Positions 49,443 to 59,828 of a stretch of 64,000 bases of DNA are shown here, one piece after another. A program made the translations under genes and the position numbers. How positions within the stretch are numbered: position 1 is the first letter of the stretch; the number at the start of each line of letters is the position of its first letter. This stretch comes from Procambarus clarkii (lineage: Eukaryota; Arthropoda; Malacostraca; Decapoda; Cambaridae), in assembly GCF_040958095.1 (NCBI RefSeq), contig NC_091209.1, forward strand, positions 8,089,032 through 8,153,031. The letters are read 5' to 3'. The notes beneath the pieces are model-generated. The model saw nothing but the letters and a program-made list of their open reading frames with translations. It was not told the DNA's origin and made no database searches.

Positions 49443-49649
49443 TTACTCACGACTGGTGCAGAAGATTTTGGAACACGAGGTGCAGACTGCATCATAATGT
49501 CCACGAGGGATATTAACACACTGGGGACAGCATAACACACACTCACGACGCGAGTTGGCTGTATATGAGATATGACATTCTATGCACCTTACTTCGCACA
49601 AGTGCAATTTCCCCTGCTTTGGCTTATTGCAGAAAGGACAAGTTTCCAT
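49443..49649 (-). CDS. Polinton zinc-binding CxxC protein segment
   Basis: 68 codons from ATG, with CPFC near the start followed by CIEC, CPQC and CTSC pairs: four CxxC knuckles, enough for two zinc sites of zinc-ribbon or RING-like type. It ends at a GTGAGT donor-like site, so it may be a first exon. It lies directly inside the right terminal repeat, upstream of the polymerase region. Function unknown; it may be part of the polymerase's N-terminus or a separate regulator. Confidence 0.5.
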   Translation of the reverse strand: METCPFCNKPKQGKLHLCEVRCIECHISYTANSRRECVLCCPQCVNIPRGHYDAVCTSCSKIFCTSRE

Positions 49650-49898
49650 GGTTGCGTATTGTTGTTGAATAATACAGAGGTCTGGTGAAATGTCCAGGAG
49701 CGATGTTGGCTGCTTGTGCTGGCTGGGAGAGCTAGAGATGTACTGACCTATTTGACTGGGGAATGGCGGCCAGGTCAGCTTACCTGCTGTGCTGCCAGAC
49801 GTACGATGCTTCTAAAAATTGCGGTACGACATTTGGGCATCTATTCTAGTTTTGAATTTATTACTGCATAATGAATGATTACAGTCGCAGATGACTAA
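49650..49898. other. Polinton inner flank, right side; probable promoter region
   Basis: Between the CxxC segment and the right terminal repeat. 49776-49898 is also present, more diverged, at 57293-57415 beside the second Polinton end. No gene. By position it would hold the promoter of the leftward genes, but no clear TATA box is identified. Confidence 0.45.
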
Positions 49899-51632
49899 AA
49901 TGTATATTCTTAAACCTCTGAATAGGTTAGGTGGGGATGGATAGTCTAGCCATTTTAGAATAATAACATAAAAAAATAATGCATATACAGGTAGGAAGCT
50001 AAAGGCCGCATTGGCCATCTGGTGACGTCATACATAGTTGACCAGTAAGGTACTGTAATACCTTCACACCTATATGCTAATGACCATCAATACATTGTCC
50101 CTATACCTGAGGTCGCTTTTCACGATGTCACTAAACAACAACAATAACTGTTCTGTAGAATGTATTTGTTTGTTATAAATAATATGTTAGGTTAGGTTAG
50201 GTTAGGTTAGGAAGGTTTGATCGGGTTTATGAATAACAGAAAATATAAGTAATGAGCGAAAATACGAGCTATTGTAGCTGAATATCAACTCTGATGAAGC
50301 ATAGAGTATAGGTGAGGTATTAAGCCTGATTAAGAGTTCACACTTATGTGTGAACCTCCTGGGATCGGCATTTAGCGCGCCTCGCGCCACATTAGGGATG
50401 ATGACGTCAGAAACGAAGGCTTTATTTCAAAACATGAGAGGCTTGCTTTTCACTGAAGTTACAATGCCTGGCAGGGGACTGTTAGTTTATACAGTAATGT
50501 TGGATTAGTACTGAAATCGCATTGAAGTCACCATGCCTGGCAGGGTACTGTTAGTTTATACAGTAATATTGGATTAGTACTGAAATCGCATTGAAGTCAC
50601 TACGCCTGGCAGGGGACTGTTTTCATACAAATGAAAGATAGTAAGTTTTTATTTTTATTTTGCCCTATGCTCAATAAGCAATTTCTGAAGAAAGATTGAC
50701 AAAGCATAAATTATATTCTCTAGAAAGGCAAAGAAATAGAGGTGACATGATAGAGCTGTGAATGAATGGACATGATAAAGGGGGAATATTAATAGACTAT
50801 TAAAATTATCAACACTAGACAGAACATGAAACAATGGACATAAATTGGAATAAGTTTTAGAATTAGGAAAAAGACCTGGGTAAATACTGGTTCTGTAAAC
50901 AGGGTTTGAAGTCATTTCTTATGTTATTATTATGTAATCTTAGCTATAAAATGATCTTAGACAATGGGAAACAGTACGGCAATACCTTATTGAGAATAAC
51001 GAGCTTATAATGATTAACGCCATTGCACATTAGGCTTGACAGAAGGTAGCATTTGAATCCCCCTTTGCTATAAATATTGAAAATGGGAATAAACATACTA
51101 TAACAGAAAACGGACTTATTCAGGGAAGAAGAATACGGGGTGACTATTAGCAATGCCTGTGCGAAATATGATGGGGCCAGAAGCCAGCCTTTTAATCCCC
51201 AGGTAAGTTGATGACGTCATTGACCATTAGCAATGCCCGTGCATGGCTCACCGGGGTAACGAAAAAACATGAGGCCATAACGTGTCCCTTAAATCTCACC
51301 GGGGTAACGAAAAAACATGGGGCCATAACGTGTCCCTCGCCATTTGTAACAAAAACACCTAGACCATAACGTCTCCCTCGCCATTTGTAACGAAAACACA
51401 TGAGGCCATAACGTGTCCCTCGCCATTTGTAACGAAAACACATGAGGCCATAACGTGTCCCTCGCCATTTGTAACGAAAACACATGAGGCCATAACGTGT
51501 CCCTCGCCATTTGTAACGAAAACACATGAGGCCATAACGTGTCCCTCGCCATTTGTAACGAAAACACATGAGGCCATAACGTGTCCCTCAAAAAAAGCAA
51601 AACGGACACGTTATGGCCTCAATTCCACTACT
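49899..51632 (-). repeat. Polinton right terminal inverted repeat
   Basis: Reverse complement of the left repeat. It holds five TTAGG repeats at 50188-50212, the ~65-bp tandem (50460-50620), a relic LINE-like piece (50700-50910), the 42-bp tandem (51270-51590) and the tip hairpin (51572-51625). ORFs of 69-125 codons here are repeat by-products. Confidence 0.93.
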
Positions 51633-51638
51633 GGCGGG
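51633..51638. repeat. Target site duplication, right (GGCGGG)
   Basis: Directly follows CCACTACT of the right tip; matches 35878-35883. Confidence 0.75.
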
Positions 51639-51959
51639 TACAGATGTATCAAGTGTTAGGGAGAGGTTTCCGGAGCTAATCCGCTGTATCAGGTTAGATT
51701 TGTTAGTTTAAATTAGTGCATTTCCCCTAGTTGTAAAAATAACGGCCGGCGCCATCTTCACGTTAAAATAACATTATAACAATGTATATTGTTTATACAA
51801 TATACATGATTATAATAATTATAAATTTAGTGCAGAGTAACATTAAAAAATTGTGTAAATATTTAATTAGTAAATATATAATATACAGTATATATACAGT
51901 ATATATATTCAGCATATATATATATACAGTATATATACAGTATATATATTCAGCATATA
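51639..51959. other. AT-rich flank, nothing recognised
   Basis: Unique-looking sequence to ~51790, then AT-rich with repeated TATACAGTATATAT and TTCAGCATATATA leading into (TA)n. No gene. Confidence 0.5.
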
Positions 51960-51969
51960 TATATATACA

Positions 51970-52048
<79 letters not shown>

Positions 52049-52553
52049 AACAAGCCTGAATGGTCCCCAGGACAATATGCAACTGAAAACTCACACCCCA
52101 GAAGTGACTCGAACCCATACTCCCAGGAGCAAACGCAACTGGTATGTACAAGACGCCTTAATCCACTTGACCATCACGACCGGACATAATGAGGTGATAG
52201 CCGAGGCTATTTGAACCACCCCACTGCCGGCACTCGGATAGTTATCTTGGGCATAGCATTTTACCAAATCACCTCATTCTTTGGGGCACACGTGAGGAAC
52301 ACAAATGCGAACAAGCCTGAATGGTCCCCAGGACAATATGCAACTGAAAACTCACACCCCAGAAGTGACTCGAACCCATACTCCCAGGAGCAAACGCAAC
52401 TGGTATGTACAAGACGCCTTAATCCACTTGACCATCACGACCGGACATAATGAGGTGATAGCCGAGGCTATTTGAACCACCCCACCGCCGGCACTCGGAT
52501 AGTTATCTTGGGCATAGCATTTTACCAAATCACCTCATTCTTTGGGGCACACT
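51960..52553 (-). mobile_element. (TA)n and two 260-bp tRNA-SINE monomers
   Basis: (TA)n at 51971-52045, then about two monomers in minus orientation of the same 260-bp repeat as the palindrome. They start at the same junction point (TATATGCGAACAAGCC) as the right end of that palindrome. The monomers share AGCAAACGCAACTGG where the palindrome has AGCCACGCAACTGG, so they are a distinct subfamily that was also tandemly duplicated. The B box is GGGTTCGAGTCAC on the minus strand. Confidence 0.85.
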
Positions 52554-52562
52554 TTGGGGCAC

Positions 52563-52748
52563 ATTTTCCTTATCCTAACCCATAACCAGAGGGTTTAGAC
52601 CCCCCTTTACCTCGAAATTAGAGTACAGGGTTAAATTAGGGAATGATAGGTTTATGTGCGAAAATATATTCCTACCTTAAATATATAGTATAATTTCGAG
52701 GAAAAGGGGGGTCTAAACCCTCTGGTTATGGGTTAGGATAAGGAAAAT
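52563..52748. repeat. Foldback (MITE-like) element, ~57-bp arms
   Basis: The left arm 52563-52620 (CCTTATCCTAACCCATAACC, AGAGGGTTTAGACCCCCC) and right arm 52691-52747 are inverted copies with about one mismatch, around a 70-nt AT-rich loop. No coding capacity. It may be a MITE or a fortuitous hairpin repeat. Confidence 0.75.
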
Positions 52749-53540
52749 AAGGTAAATGGTAATTAAATAGTTTTGGTGAGTTATATCCCTTTCTAACTAA
52801 GGTTAGGTTAAGGATGGTTAAGTTTAACTGATGTAGAGAAAATTCCCATTATTATCATATTTTCCATTAACCTCCCTCCCCCCAGGTAATAGAGGTTAGG
52901 TTGAGGATGGTTGAATTATGTGAAAAAAATATACTACGAGTATGATGCAATGTTGAACCAAGATTCGTGTATCAGAGGTTAGGTCCAGGGCGGTTGGGTT
53001 GACGCATAAACAACACCTTCTTCCCATAAATACAATAAATTTGAAGTTAGATAAAGGGAGGTTAGGCCCAGGACGGCTGGGTTGATGCGCAAATAACACG
53101 GTCCTCCCATATTTATGATAAATTTGAAGTTTGATAAATGGAGGTTAGGTCAAGGACGGTTGGGTTGATGCACAAACAACACGTCCTTCCATATTTACGA
53201 TAAATTTGAAGTTAGATGAAGGGAGGTTAGGTCCAGGACAGTTGGGTTGATGTGTAAAAACAAAACACATACCCAACACTATATCTACAATATTGAACAC
53301 AGTTCCAAGTTTTAAAGGAGAGGGTCTGTTAGGTCCATATCCAAAATATCACTTTTCTGTGAATATGGTTACAATGTTCAACAAAGATCCTAGCAGGTTA
53401 GGCACAGTGCGGATAGGTTCATATCCAAAACTTCAGTTTTTGAAGAAAAATAGGTAAAATATTCAACAAAGCTCCAAGACTCTTGCAGGTTAGGCACGGG
53501 CATTTAGGTACATATCCAAAAAACATCACTTCTCTGAGTA
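52749..53540. repeat. Degenerate ~83-bp tandem repeat, TTAGG-rich
   Basis: 52976-53280 holds about 3.5 copies of GAGGTTAGGTCCAGGACGG, TTGGGTTGATGC, CATATTTACGATAAATTTGAA with a period near 83 bp. Flanking sequence keeps GGTTAGG words but loses periodicity. No gene. Confidence 0.75.
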
Positions 53541-55040
53541 TATGTAGTATCAGAGGCTAGGTCCAGGTTCAGATGGAATGGATGAAAATGTGGGTAAAAT
53601 GGGTTTTTGGCTGTGCTATGATACACAACATTTAGGCATATTTGGTGGAAATTGTCTCCAATTTGATGGCGATAGCTTACATTTCCCCAACTTTAATCAA
53701 ATCTGCTAGGTCAGGGATAGGTAAGGCTATGTAGGGTAGGTTGGAATATGTGAAAACTCGGGTAAAATGGTCTTTGGCTGAGCTATGTAACAAATCATTT
53801 TGGGTATATATTGGTAGAAATTGTCTTAAATTAGGTTGAATTTAGGTGAGTAAGCATAAATTTCACGAACTCTAATCAAATCTAGCTTGGGATATGCTAG
53901 GTCAGGTTAGGTAAGGCTGTGTAAGGTAAGATGGAATAGGTGAAAAACTTGGGTGAAATGAACTTTGACCATGCTAAGATACAAAACATTTGGGTATATT
54001 CGGTGGAAATTGGCATAAATTAGGTAAAATTTAGGTGGGAAAGGCATAAATTTTGCCAACTATAATCAAATCTGACTTTGGATATGCCAGGAGAGGCCGG
54101 GTAGGGATGTCTAGGGCAGGTTGGAATAGGCGAAAACTCAGCTAAAATAAACTTTGACTATGCTAGATACAAAACATTTGGGTATATTCGGTGGAAATTG
54201 GCTTAAATTAGGTAAAATTTAGGTTGGAAAGGCATAAATTTCGCCAACTATAATCAAATCTGACTTTGGATATGCCAGGAGAGGATGGGTAGGGTTGTCT
54301 AGGGCAGGTTGGAATAGGTGAAAACTCAGCTAAATGAGCTTTGGCCGTGCTATGTTCCAAAACATTTTTGGGTATATTTGGTGGAAATTGTCTTAAATTA
54401 GGTCAAATTTATATGGGATAACTTAAATTTCGCCTACTTTAACCAAATCTAGGTTTGGATATGCTAGGATAGGTTAGGTAAGGTTGCGTAGGGTAGGATG
54501 GAATAGGAGAAAATGTAGGTAAAAATGGGCTTTGGCAGTGCTGTGATACAGAACATTTGGATATATTTGGTGGGAATTGCCTTAAATTAGTTAGAATTTA
54601 GGTGGGATAGCTTAAATTTCGCCGACTTTAACCAAATCTGGGTTTGGATATGCTAGGATAGGTTAGGTAAGGTTGCGTAGGGTAGGATGGAATAGGAGAA
54701 AATGTAGGTAAAAATGGGCTTTGGCAGTGCTGTGATATGAAACATTTGGGTATATTTGGTCAAATTTAGGTGGCATAGCATGAATTTCGTCGACTTTAAC
54801 CAAATCCAGGTTTTAAATATGCTAGGTCAGGTTAGGTGAGGTTGTGTAGGATAGTATGGAATAGGTGAAAATGGGCTTTGGCGATGCTATGATACACAAC
54901 ATTTGGGTATATTTGGTGGAAATTGCCTTAAATTTGGTGAAATTTAGGTGGCATAGCATACATTTCGCCAACTTTTACCTAATCCAGGGTTGGATATGCT
55001 AGGTCAGGTTTGGTGAGGTCGTGTAGGGAAGGACATATAT
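53541..55040. repeat. Degenerate ~185-bp tandem repeat, about 8 copies
   Basis: AACATTTGGGTATATTTGG recurs near 53627, 53800, 53983, 54173, 54359, 54546, 54742 and 54898 (steps of 156-196 bp). Other words in each copy are GGATATGCTAGGTCAGG, GGTTAGGTAAGG, GGAATAGGTGAAAA and TAAATTTCGCCAACTTTAA. Copies are well diverged, so the array is old. Confidence 0.88.
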
Positions 55041-55590
55041 AATATCTTAGGGTAATGAACTAGTATGTTTATGAAATAGTGTAAATTTTCCTATTTGGGG
55101 TTCGTGCTATATGACAGACTCATATAATGTATGGACAGAGGCGACATAGGCTTGTATGTGAGGATATGGGATGCTCATATTTAGTAAGTTTAGCTAGGTA
55201 GAATTTAGTCAAATTGCGTAGTATAAGTATATTTTTGATAGATTTAGATGAATTTAAGTTTTAACAGGATGCATTTTGATAAGATATAGCAAATTTGTCT
55301 AAAATTATCATAGAAAATACTGACTCCACCTAACCCCACCTGCCCTAACATAACTAAGGCTAGAACAAATAAGTCTGTTAGATGGTTTGAATAAATACAT
55401 AAATATGGTGGTCTGATTGGAGAGAATGTAACAAGGAAGGTATTAATAAGACATAAAAACAGTGGACATATGTTAGATGAATAGTTTAGCACTAATAATG
55501 TTGATATCTTAATGGAAAAAGAATGTGTTATATATTGAGCTCATTGGAAGTTATAAGAAACATTTTTATATGTGAAATTCTGACTTTTGG
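55041..55590. other. AT-rich, nothing recognised
   Basis: One 82-codon minus-strand frame (55244-55492) has no domain. 55340-55500 has weak similarity to LINE 3' regions (GTAACAAGGAAGGTATTAAT, GACATAAAAACAGTGGACA). No gene called. Confidence 0.4.
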
Positions 55591-56760
55591 GGAGTTGGTT
55601 AAACTCAGCATATTATAATTAATGTCCTAAATATACCCAGAAAAATATCATGCAAATTGTGTATTGTTTGACCCAGTTGGTTGTGTTTGTACATATATAG
55701 CACAATTAATATACTTGTGTATTAATTGTGCAGATTATGTATTTTGCATATGTTGTATGATTATTGAAATTATGTATTGATTATATTTCTATAAATTGTG
55801 TATTGTTTTGTGCAAGTTGTCTGTATTAATTGTATATGTTTTTGTATGTGTATTTGAGGAAATTGCTTAGTTGTGTATTTAATGAATATGTGCTAGTTAT
55901 GTATTGTTCATATTTTGGTAAGTTGTGTATTGATTATATTTTTGAGCAAGTTGTGTAAATGTCGCAATTGTATTTGTGTAAATTGTGTATTTATGCTAGT
56001 TGTGTATTTTCATATTTAGGGTAGTTATGTATTGTACGTATTTGTGCTAGATATGCATTTGTGCAAGTTGTGTGTAATAAATATGAAAGATGTGTAATAT
56101 TGTATAAGTTGTGTATTAATTGCGCATGTTGTGTAATTGCATATGGACGAATTGTTTATTTTTACCTTTGGGTATTGATTGTCATTGTGCAAGCTGAGTA
56201 ATTATATAGCAAGTTTTCTTGTATTAATTGTGCAAAGATGTAAAATAATTACACAAACTGTGTAATAATTTTTGTGATAATAGCGCATTTATGCACGTTG
56301 TGTTTTTAATTTGTTGAAGTGGAACTGGTGCAACTGTATTTGTGTGTGAAAATTGTGTATTTTGTGTAAGCTCTGTAATTTGATAAAATAGATCTTTATG
56401 GTGTAAGTGTATTTTGGTTTATGAGACAATGTGTGGGTATTTTGTGAAAATTACGTTTGTGAAATTGTGTAATTTTAGTTAAAGCGCATTTTTGATTGTC
56501 TAAATGTATAAGCATTTTGATATATTTGTGCAAAATACCGTACTTTGTGTAAATGTCATACTCTGAGTGTACATGCAATATTGTGTAAATTGTATATTTT
56601 TGTTTGCAACTGACATATTTTGTATGAAAATCTCATATTTTTTTATGTGATGGTATATTTTGAGTGTAAATAGTATATTTTGTGCATAAATGGCATATTT
56701 GGTGTGTAAATGCAGTATTTTCTGTGTGTATGGCATAAATTACATCTGATTAATGGGGAA
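55591..56760. repeat. Low-complexity TTGTGTATT/TGTGTAAAT-rich tract
   Basis: Over 1.1 kb the words TTGTGTATT, GTGCAAGTTGTGT, TGTGTAAAT and ATATTTTGTG recur at irregular spacing, with strong strand asymmetry: G and T on the plus strand, few C. Frames of 60-78 codons on the minus strand are by-products. No gene. Confidence 0.8.
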
Positions 56761-57154
56761 ATGGTGGCAAAAACTAGGCTATTCTCTATGAATGCATAGG
56801 TTTTGAAGTATGTGTAGGTATGCATGATTGTATTTGCGAGTGTTGGTTTAGAAACAAGTAAGCTGATTTGCGTAGCAAGACTAGGATTTTTTGAGGTGTA
56901 GAAATGATTAGCCTATGAATATAGTGGCTAACATCCAGCTGAGTTGCTAGATGGATGAATTGAGGTGCGACATTTGGATATCTATTTGATGGATGTGAGG
57001 ACAGTTGACTAGCCTATGAACACAGCCACTAATCCGCTGTACTGACAGATGTGTGGTAACTACTTGTGGATTATAGTAGAATATCTAGATATAGGGTTTT
57101 CATAATTGCTGTTGTGTATAAAACTAGAATAAGAGCTATTTATTAAAACTATTA
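56761..57154. other. Intergenic with decayed Polinton-flank-like motifs
   Basis: 56940-56990 (CAGCTGAGTTGCTAGATGG, GTGCGACATTTGGATATCTA) and 57025-57060 resemble the Polinton inner right flank at 49776-49845. Otherwise nothing is recognised. Confidence 0.35.
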
Positions 57155-57292
57155 TTGTAAACTAATACTTTAAGTGGGATCCCTTGGTTGTTTTAAGCAT
57201 AGGGTGGACATGAATGAGATTGGGTGGAAATATATAGGAGCCGCCTCGTATGGGCCAATAGGACCTCTGCAGTTACCTTTATTCTTATGTTC
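57155..57292 (+). mobile_element. LINE 3' end, 5'-truncated
   Basis: GGGATCCCTTGGTTGTTTTA, GGGTGGACATGAATGAGATT and TATGGGCCAATAGGACCTC with a TTCTTATGTT tail, the same LINE tail family as elsewhere in the window. Its 3' tail abuts the truncated Polinton end at 57293. Confidence 0.65.
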
Positions 57293-59224
57293 AGCTTACC
57301 TGCTATGCTGCCAGATGTACGATTCTGCTTAAATTGCAGTATGACATTTGGGCTTCTGTTATACTTTTGAACTTATCACTGAATAATGATTACAGTTGTG
57401 GATGACTAAAATGTATATTCTTATACCTCTGATTAGGTTAGGTGGGGATGGATAGTCTAGTCATTTTTGATTAATAACATCAAATACACATGCCAGTAGG
57501 ACGCCAAAGGTCGCATTGGTTGTCTGGTGACGTCATACATAGTTGACTAGTAAGGTACTGTAATACCTTCACACCTATATGCTAATGACCATCAATACAT
57601 TGTCCCTATACCTGAGGTCGCTTTTCACGATGTCACTAAACAACAACACTAACTGTTCTGTAGAATGTATTCGTTTGTTATAAATAATATGTTAGGTTAG
57701 GTTAGGTTAGGAAGGTTTGATCGGGTTTATGAATAACAGAAAATATAAGTAATGAGAGAAAATACGAGCTATTGTAGCTGAATATCAACTCTGATGAAGC
57801 ATAGAGTATAGGTGAGGTATTAAGCCTGATTAAGAGTTCACACTTATGTGTGAACCTCCTGGGATCCGCATTTAGCGCGCCTCGCGCTACATTAGGGATG
57901 ATGACGTCAGAAACGAAGGCTTTATTTCAAAACATGAGAGGCTTGCTTTTCATTGAAGTTACCATGCCTGGCAGGGGACTGTTAGTTTATACAGTAATGT
58001 TGGATTAGTACTGAAATCGCATTGAAGTCACCATGCCTGGCAGGGTACTGTTAGTTTATACAGTAATATTGGATTAGTACTGAAATCGCATTGAAGTCAC
58101 TACGCCTGGCAGGGGACTGTTTTCATACAAATGAAAGATAGTAAGTTTTCATTTTTATTTTTTGCCCTATGCTCAATAAGCAATTTCTGAAGAAAGATTG
58201 AAAAAGCATAAATTATATTCTCTAGAAAGGCAAAGAAATAGAGGTGACATGATAGAGCTGTGAATGAATGGACATGATAAAGGGGGAATATTAATAGACT
58301 AATAAAATTATCAACACTAGACAGAACATGAAACAATGGACATAAATTGGAATAAGTTTTAGAATTAGGAAAAAGACCTGGGTAAATACTGGTTTTGTAA
58401 ACAGGGTTTGAAGTCATTTCTTATGTTATTATTATGTAATCTTAGCTATAAAATGATCTTAGACAATGGGAAACAGTACGGCAATACCTTATTGAGAATA
58501 ACGAGCTTATAATGATTAACGCCATTGCACATTAGGCTTGACAGAAGGTAGCATTTGAATCCCCCTTTGCTATAAATATTGAAAATGGGAATAAACATAC
58601 TATAACAGAAAACGGACTTATTCAGGGAAGAAGAATACGGGGTGACTATTAGCAATGCCTGTGCGAAATATGATGGGGCCAGAAGCCAGCCTTTTAATCC
58701 CCAGGTAAGTTGATGACGTCATTGACCATTAGCAATGCCCGTGCATGGCTCACCGGGGTAACGAAAAAACATGAGGCCATAACGTGTCCCTTAAATCTCA
58801 CCGGGGTAACGAAAAAACATGGGGCCATAACGTGTCCCTTAAATCTCACCGGGGTAACGAAAAAACATGGGGCCATAACGTGTCCCTCGCCATTTGTAAC
58901 AAAAACACCTAGACCATAACGTCTCCCTCGCCATTTGTAACGAAAACACATGAGGCCATAACGTGTCCCTCGCCATTTGTAACGAAAACACATGAGGCCA
59001 TAACGTGTCCCTCGCCATTTGTAACGAAAACACATGAGGCCATAACGTGTCCCTCGCCATTTGTAACGAAAACACATGAGGCCATAACGTGTCCCTCGCC
59101 ATTTGTAACGAAAACACATGAGGCCATAACGTGTCCCTCGCCATTTGTAACGAAAACACATGAGGCCATAACGTGTCCCTCAAAAAAAGCAAAACGGACA
59201 CGTTATGGCCTCAATTCCACTACT
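57293..59224 (-). mobile_element. Truncated right end of a second Polinton (terminal repeat plus inner flank)
   Basis: Collinear with 49776-51632 of the complete element: about 120 bp of inner flank, (TTAGG)4 at 57690, the ~65-bp tandem, the relic LINE-like piece, the 42-bp tandem with one or two more copies, an extra TTAAATCTCACCGGGGTAAC unit, and the tip hairpin ending CCACTACT at 59224. No element genes are present. It is a fossil end only, and young, since the terminal repeat part is nearly identical to the complete element. Confidence 0.9.
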
Positions 59225-59828
59225 AGCGAGCACCCACTGGTGCGCGCGAGCACCCACAGGTGTGCGCGAGCACACACAGGCGTGCGCGAGCACACACAGG
59301 CCTGCGCGAGCACCCACAGGTGTGCGCGAGCACCCACAGGTGTGCGCGAGCACCCACAGGTGTGCGCGAGCACCCACAGGTGTGCACGAGCACCCACAGG
59401 TGTGCGCGAGCACCCACAGGTGTGCGCGAGCACCCACAGGTGTGCGCGAGCACCCACAGGTGTGAACGAGCACCCACAGGTGTGAACGAGCACCCACAGG
59501 TGTGAACGAGCACCCACAGGAATGAGAGAGCACCCACAGGTGTGAGCGAGCACCCAATGGTGTGAGCGAGCACCCACAGGTGTGAGCGAGCACCCACAGG
59601 TGTGAGCGAGCACCCACAGGTGTGAGCGAGCACCCACAGGTGTGAGCGAGCACCCACAGGTGTGAGCGAGCACCCACAGGTGTGAGCGAGCACCCACAGG
59701 TGTGAGCGAGACCCCACAGGTGTGAGCGAGAACCCGCTGGTCTGAGTGAACACCCACAGGTGTGAATATGCACCCACAGTTCTGAGCGAGCACCCACAGG
59801 TGTGAGCGAGCACCCACAGGTGTGAGCG
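59225..59828. repeat. 20-bp minisatellite, block 1
   Basis: About 30 copies of GCGAGCACCCACAGGTGTGA. Variant copies are grouped: GTGTGCGC type first, then GTGTGAAC, then GTGTGAGC, then a run with ACCCGCTGGTCTGAG, GTGTGAATATG and CAGTTCTGAG. All three minus frames lack stops because the 20-bp unit has none in any frame. Not coding. Confidence 0.96.

Larger units (their letters stand above)
35885..51632 (-). mobile_element. Polinton/Maverick element, nearly complete, young fossil
   Basis: 15.7 kb between inverted repeats that start AGTAGTGGAATTGAGG. A 6-bp target duplication flanks it. Recognisable parts, all on the minus strand, are protein-primed DNA polymerase, packaging ATPase, DDE integrase with chromodomain, small basic protein, conserved hypothetical, penton-like minor capsid, pVI/pX-like protein, major capsid and adenain-like protease. 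Polintons are self-synthesising, virus-related DNA elements. The two terminal repeats are nearly identical apart from tandem-copy number and few substitutions, which indicates recent insertion. It is broken, with about two to three breaks, in the polymerase and protease regions; the capsid, integrase and ATPase parts look whole. Minisatellites fill two intergenic spaces. Confidence 0.93.
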
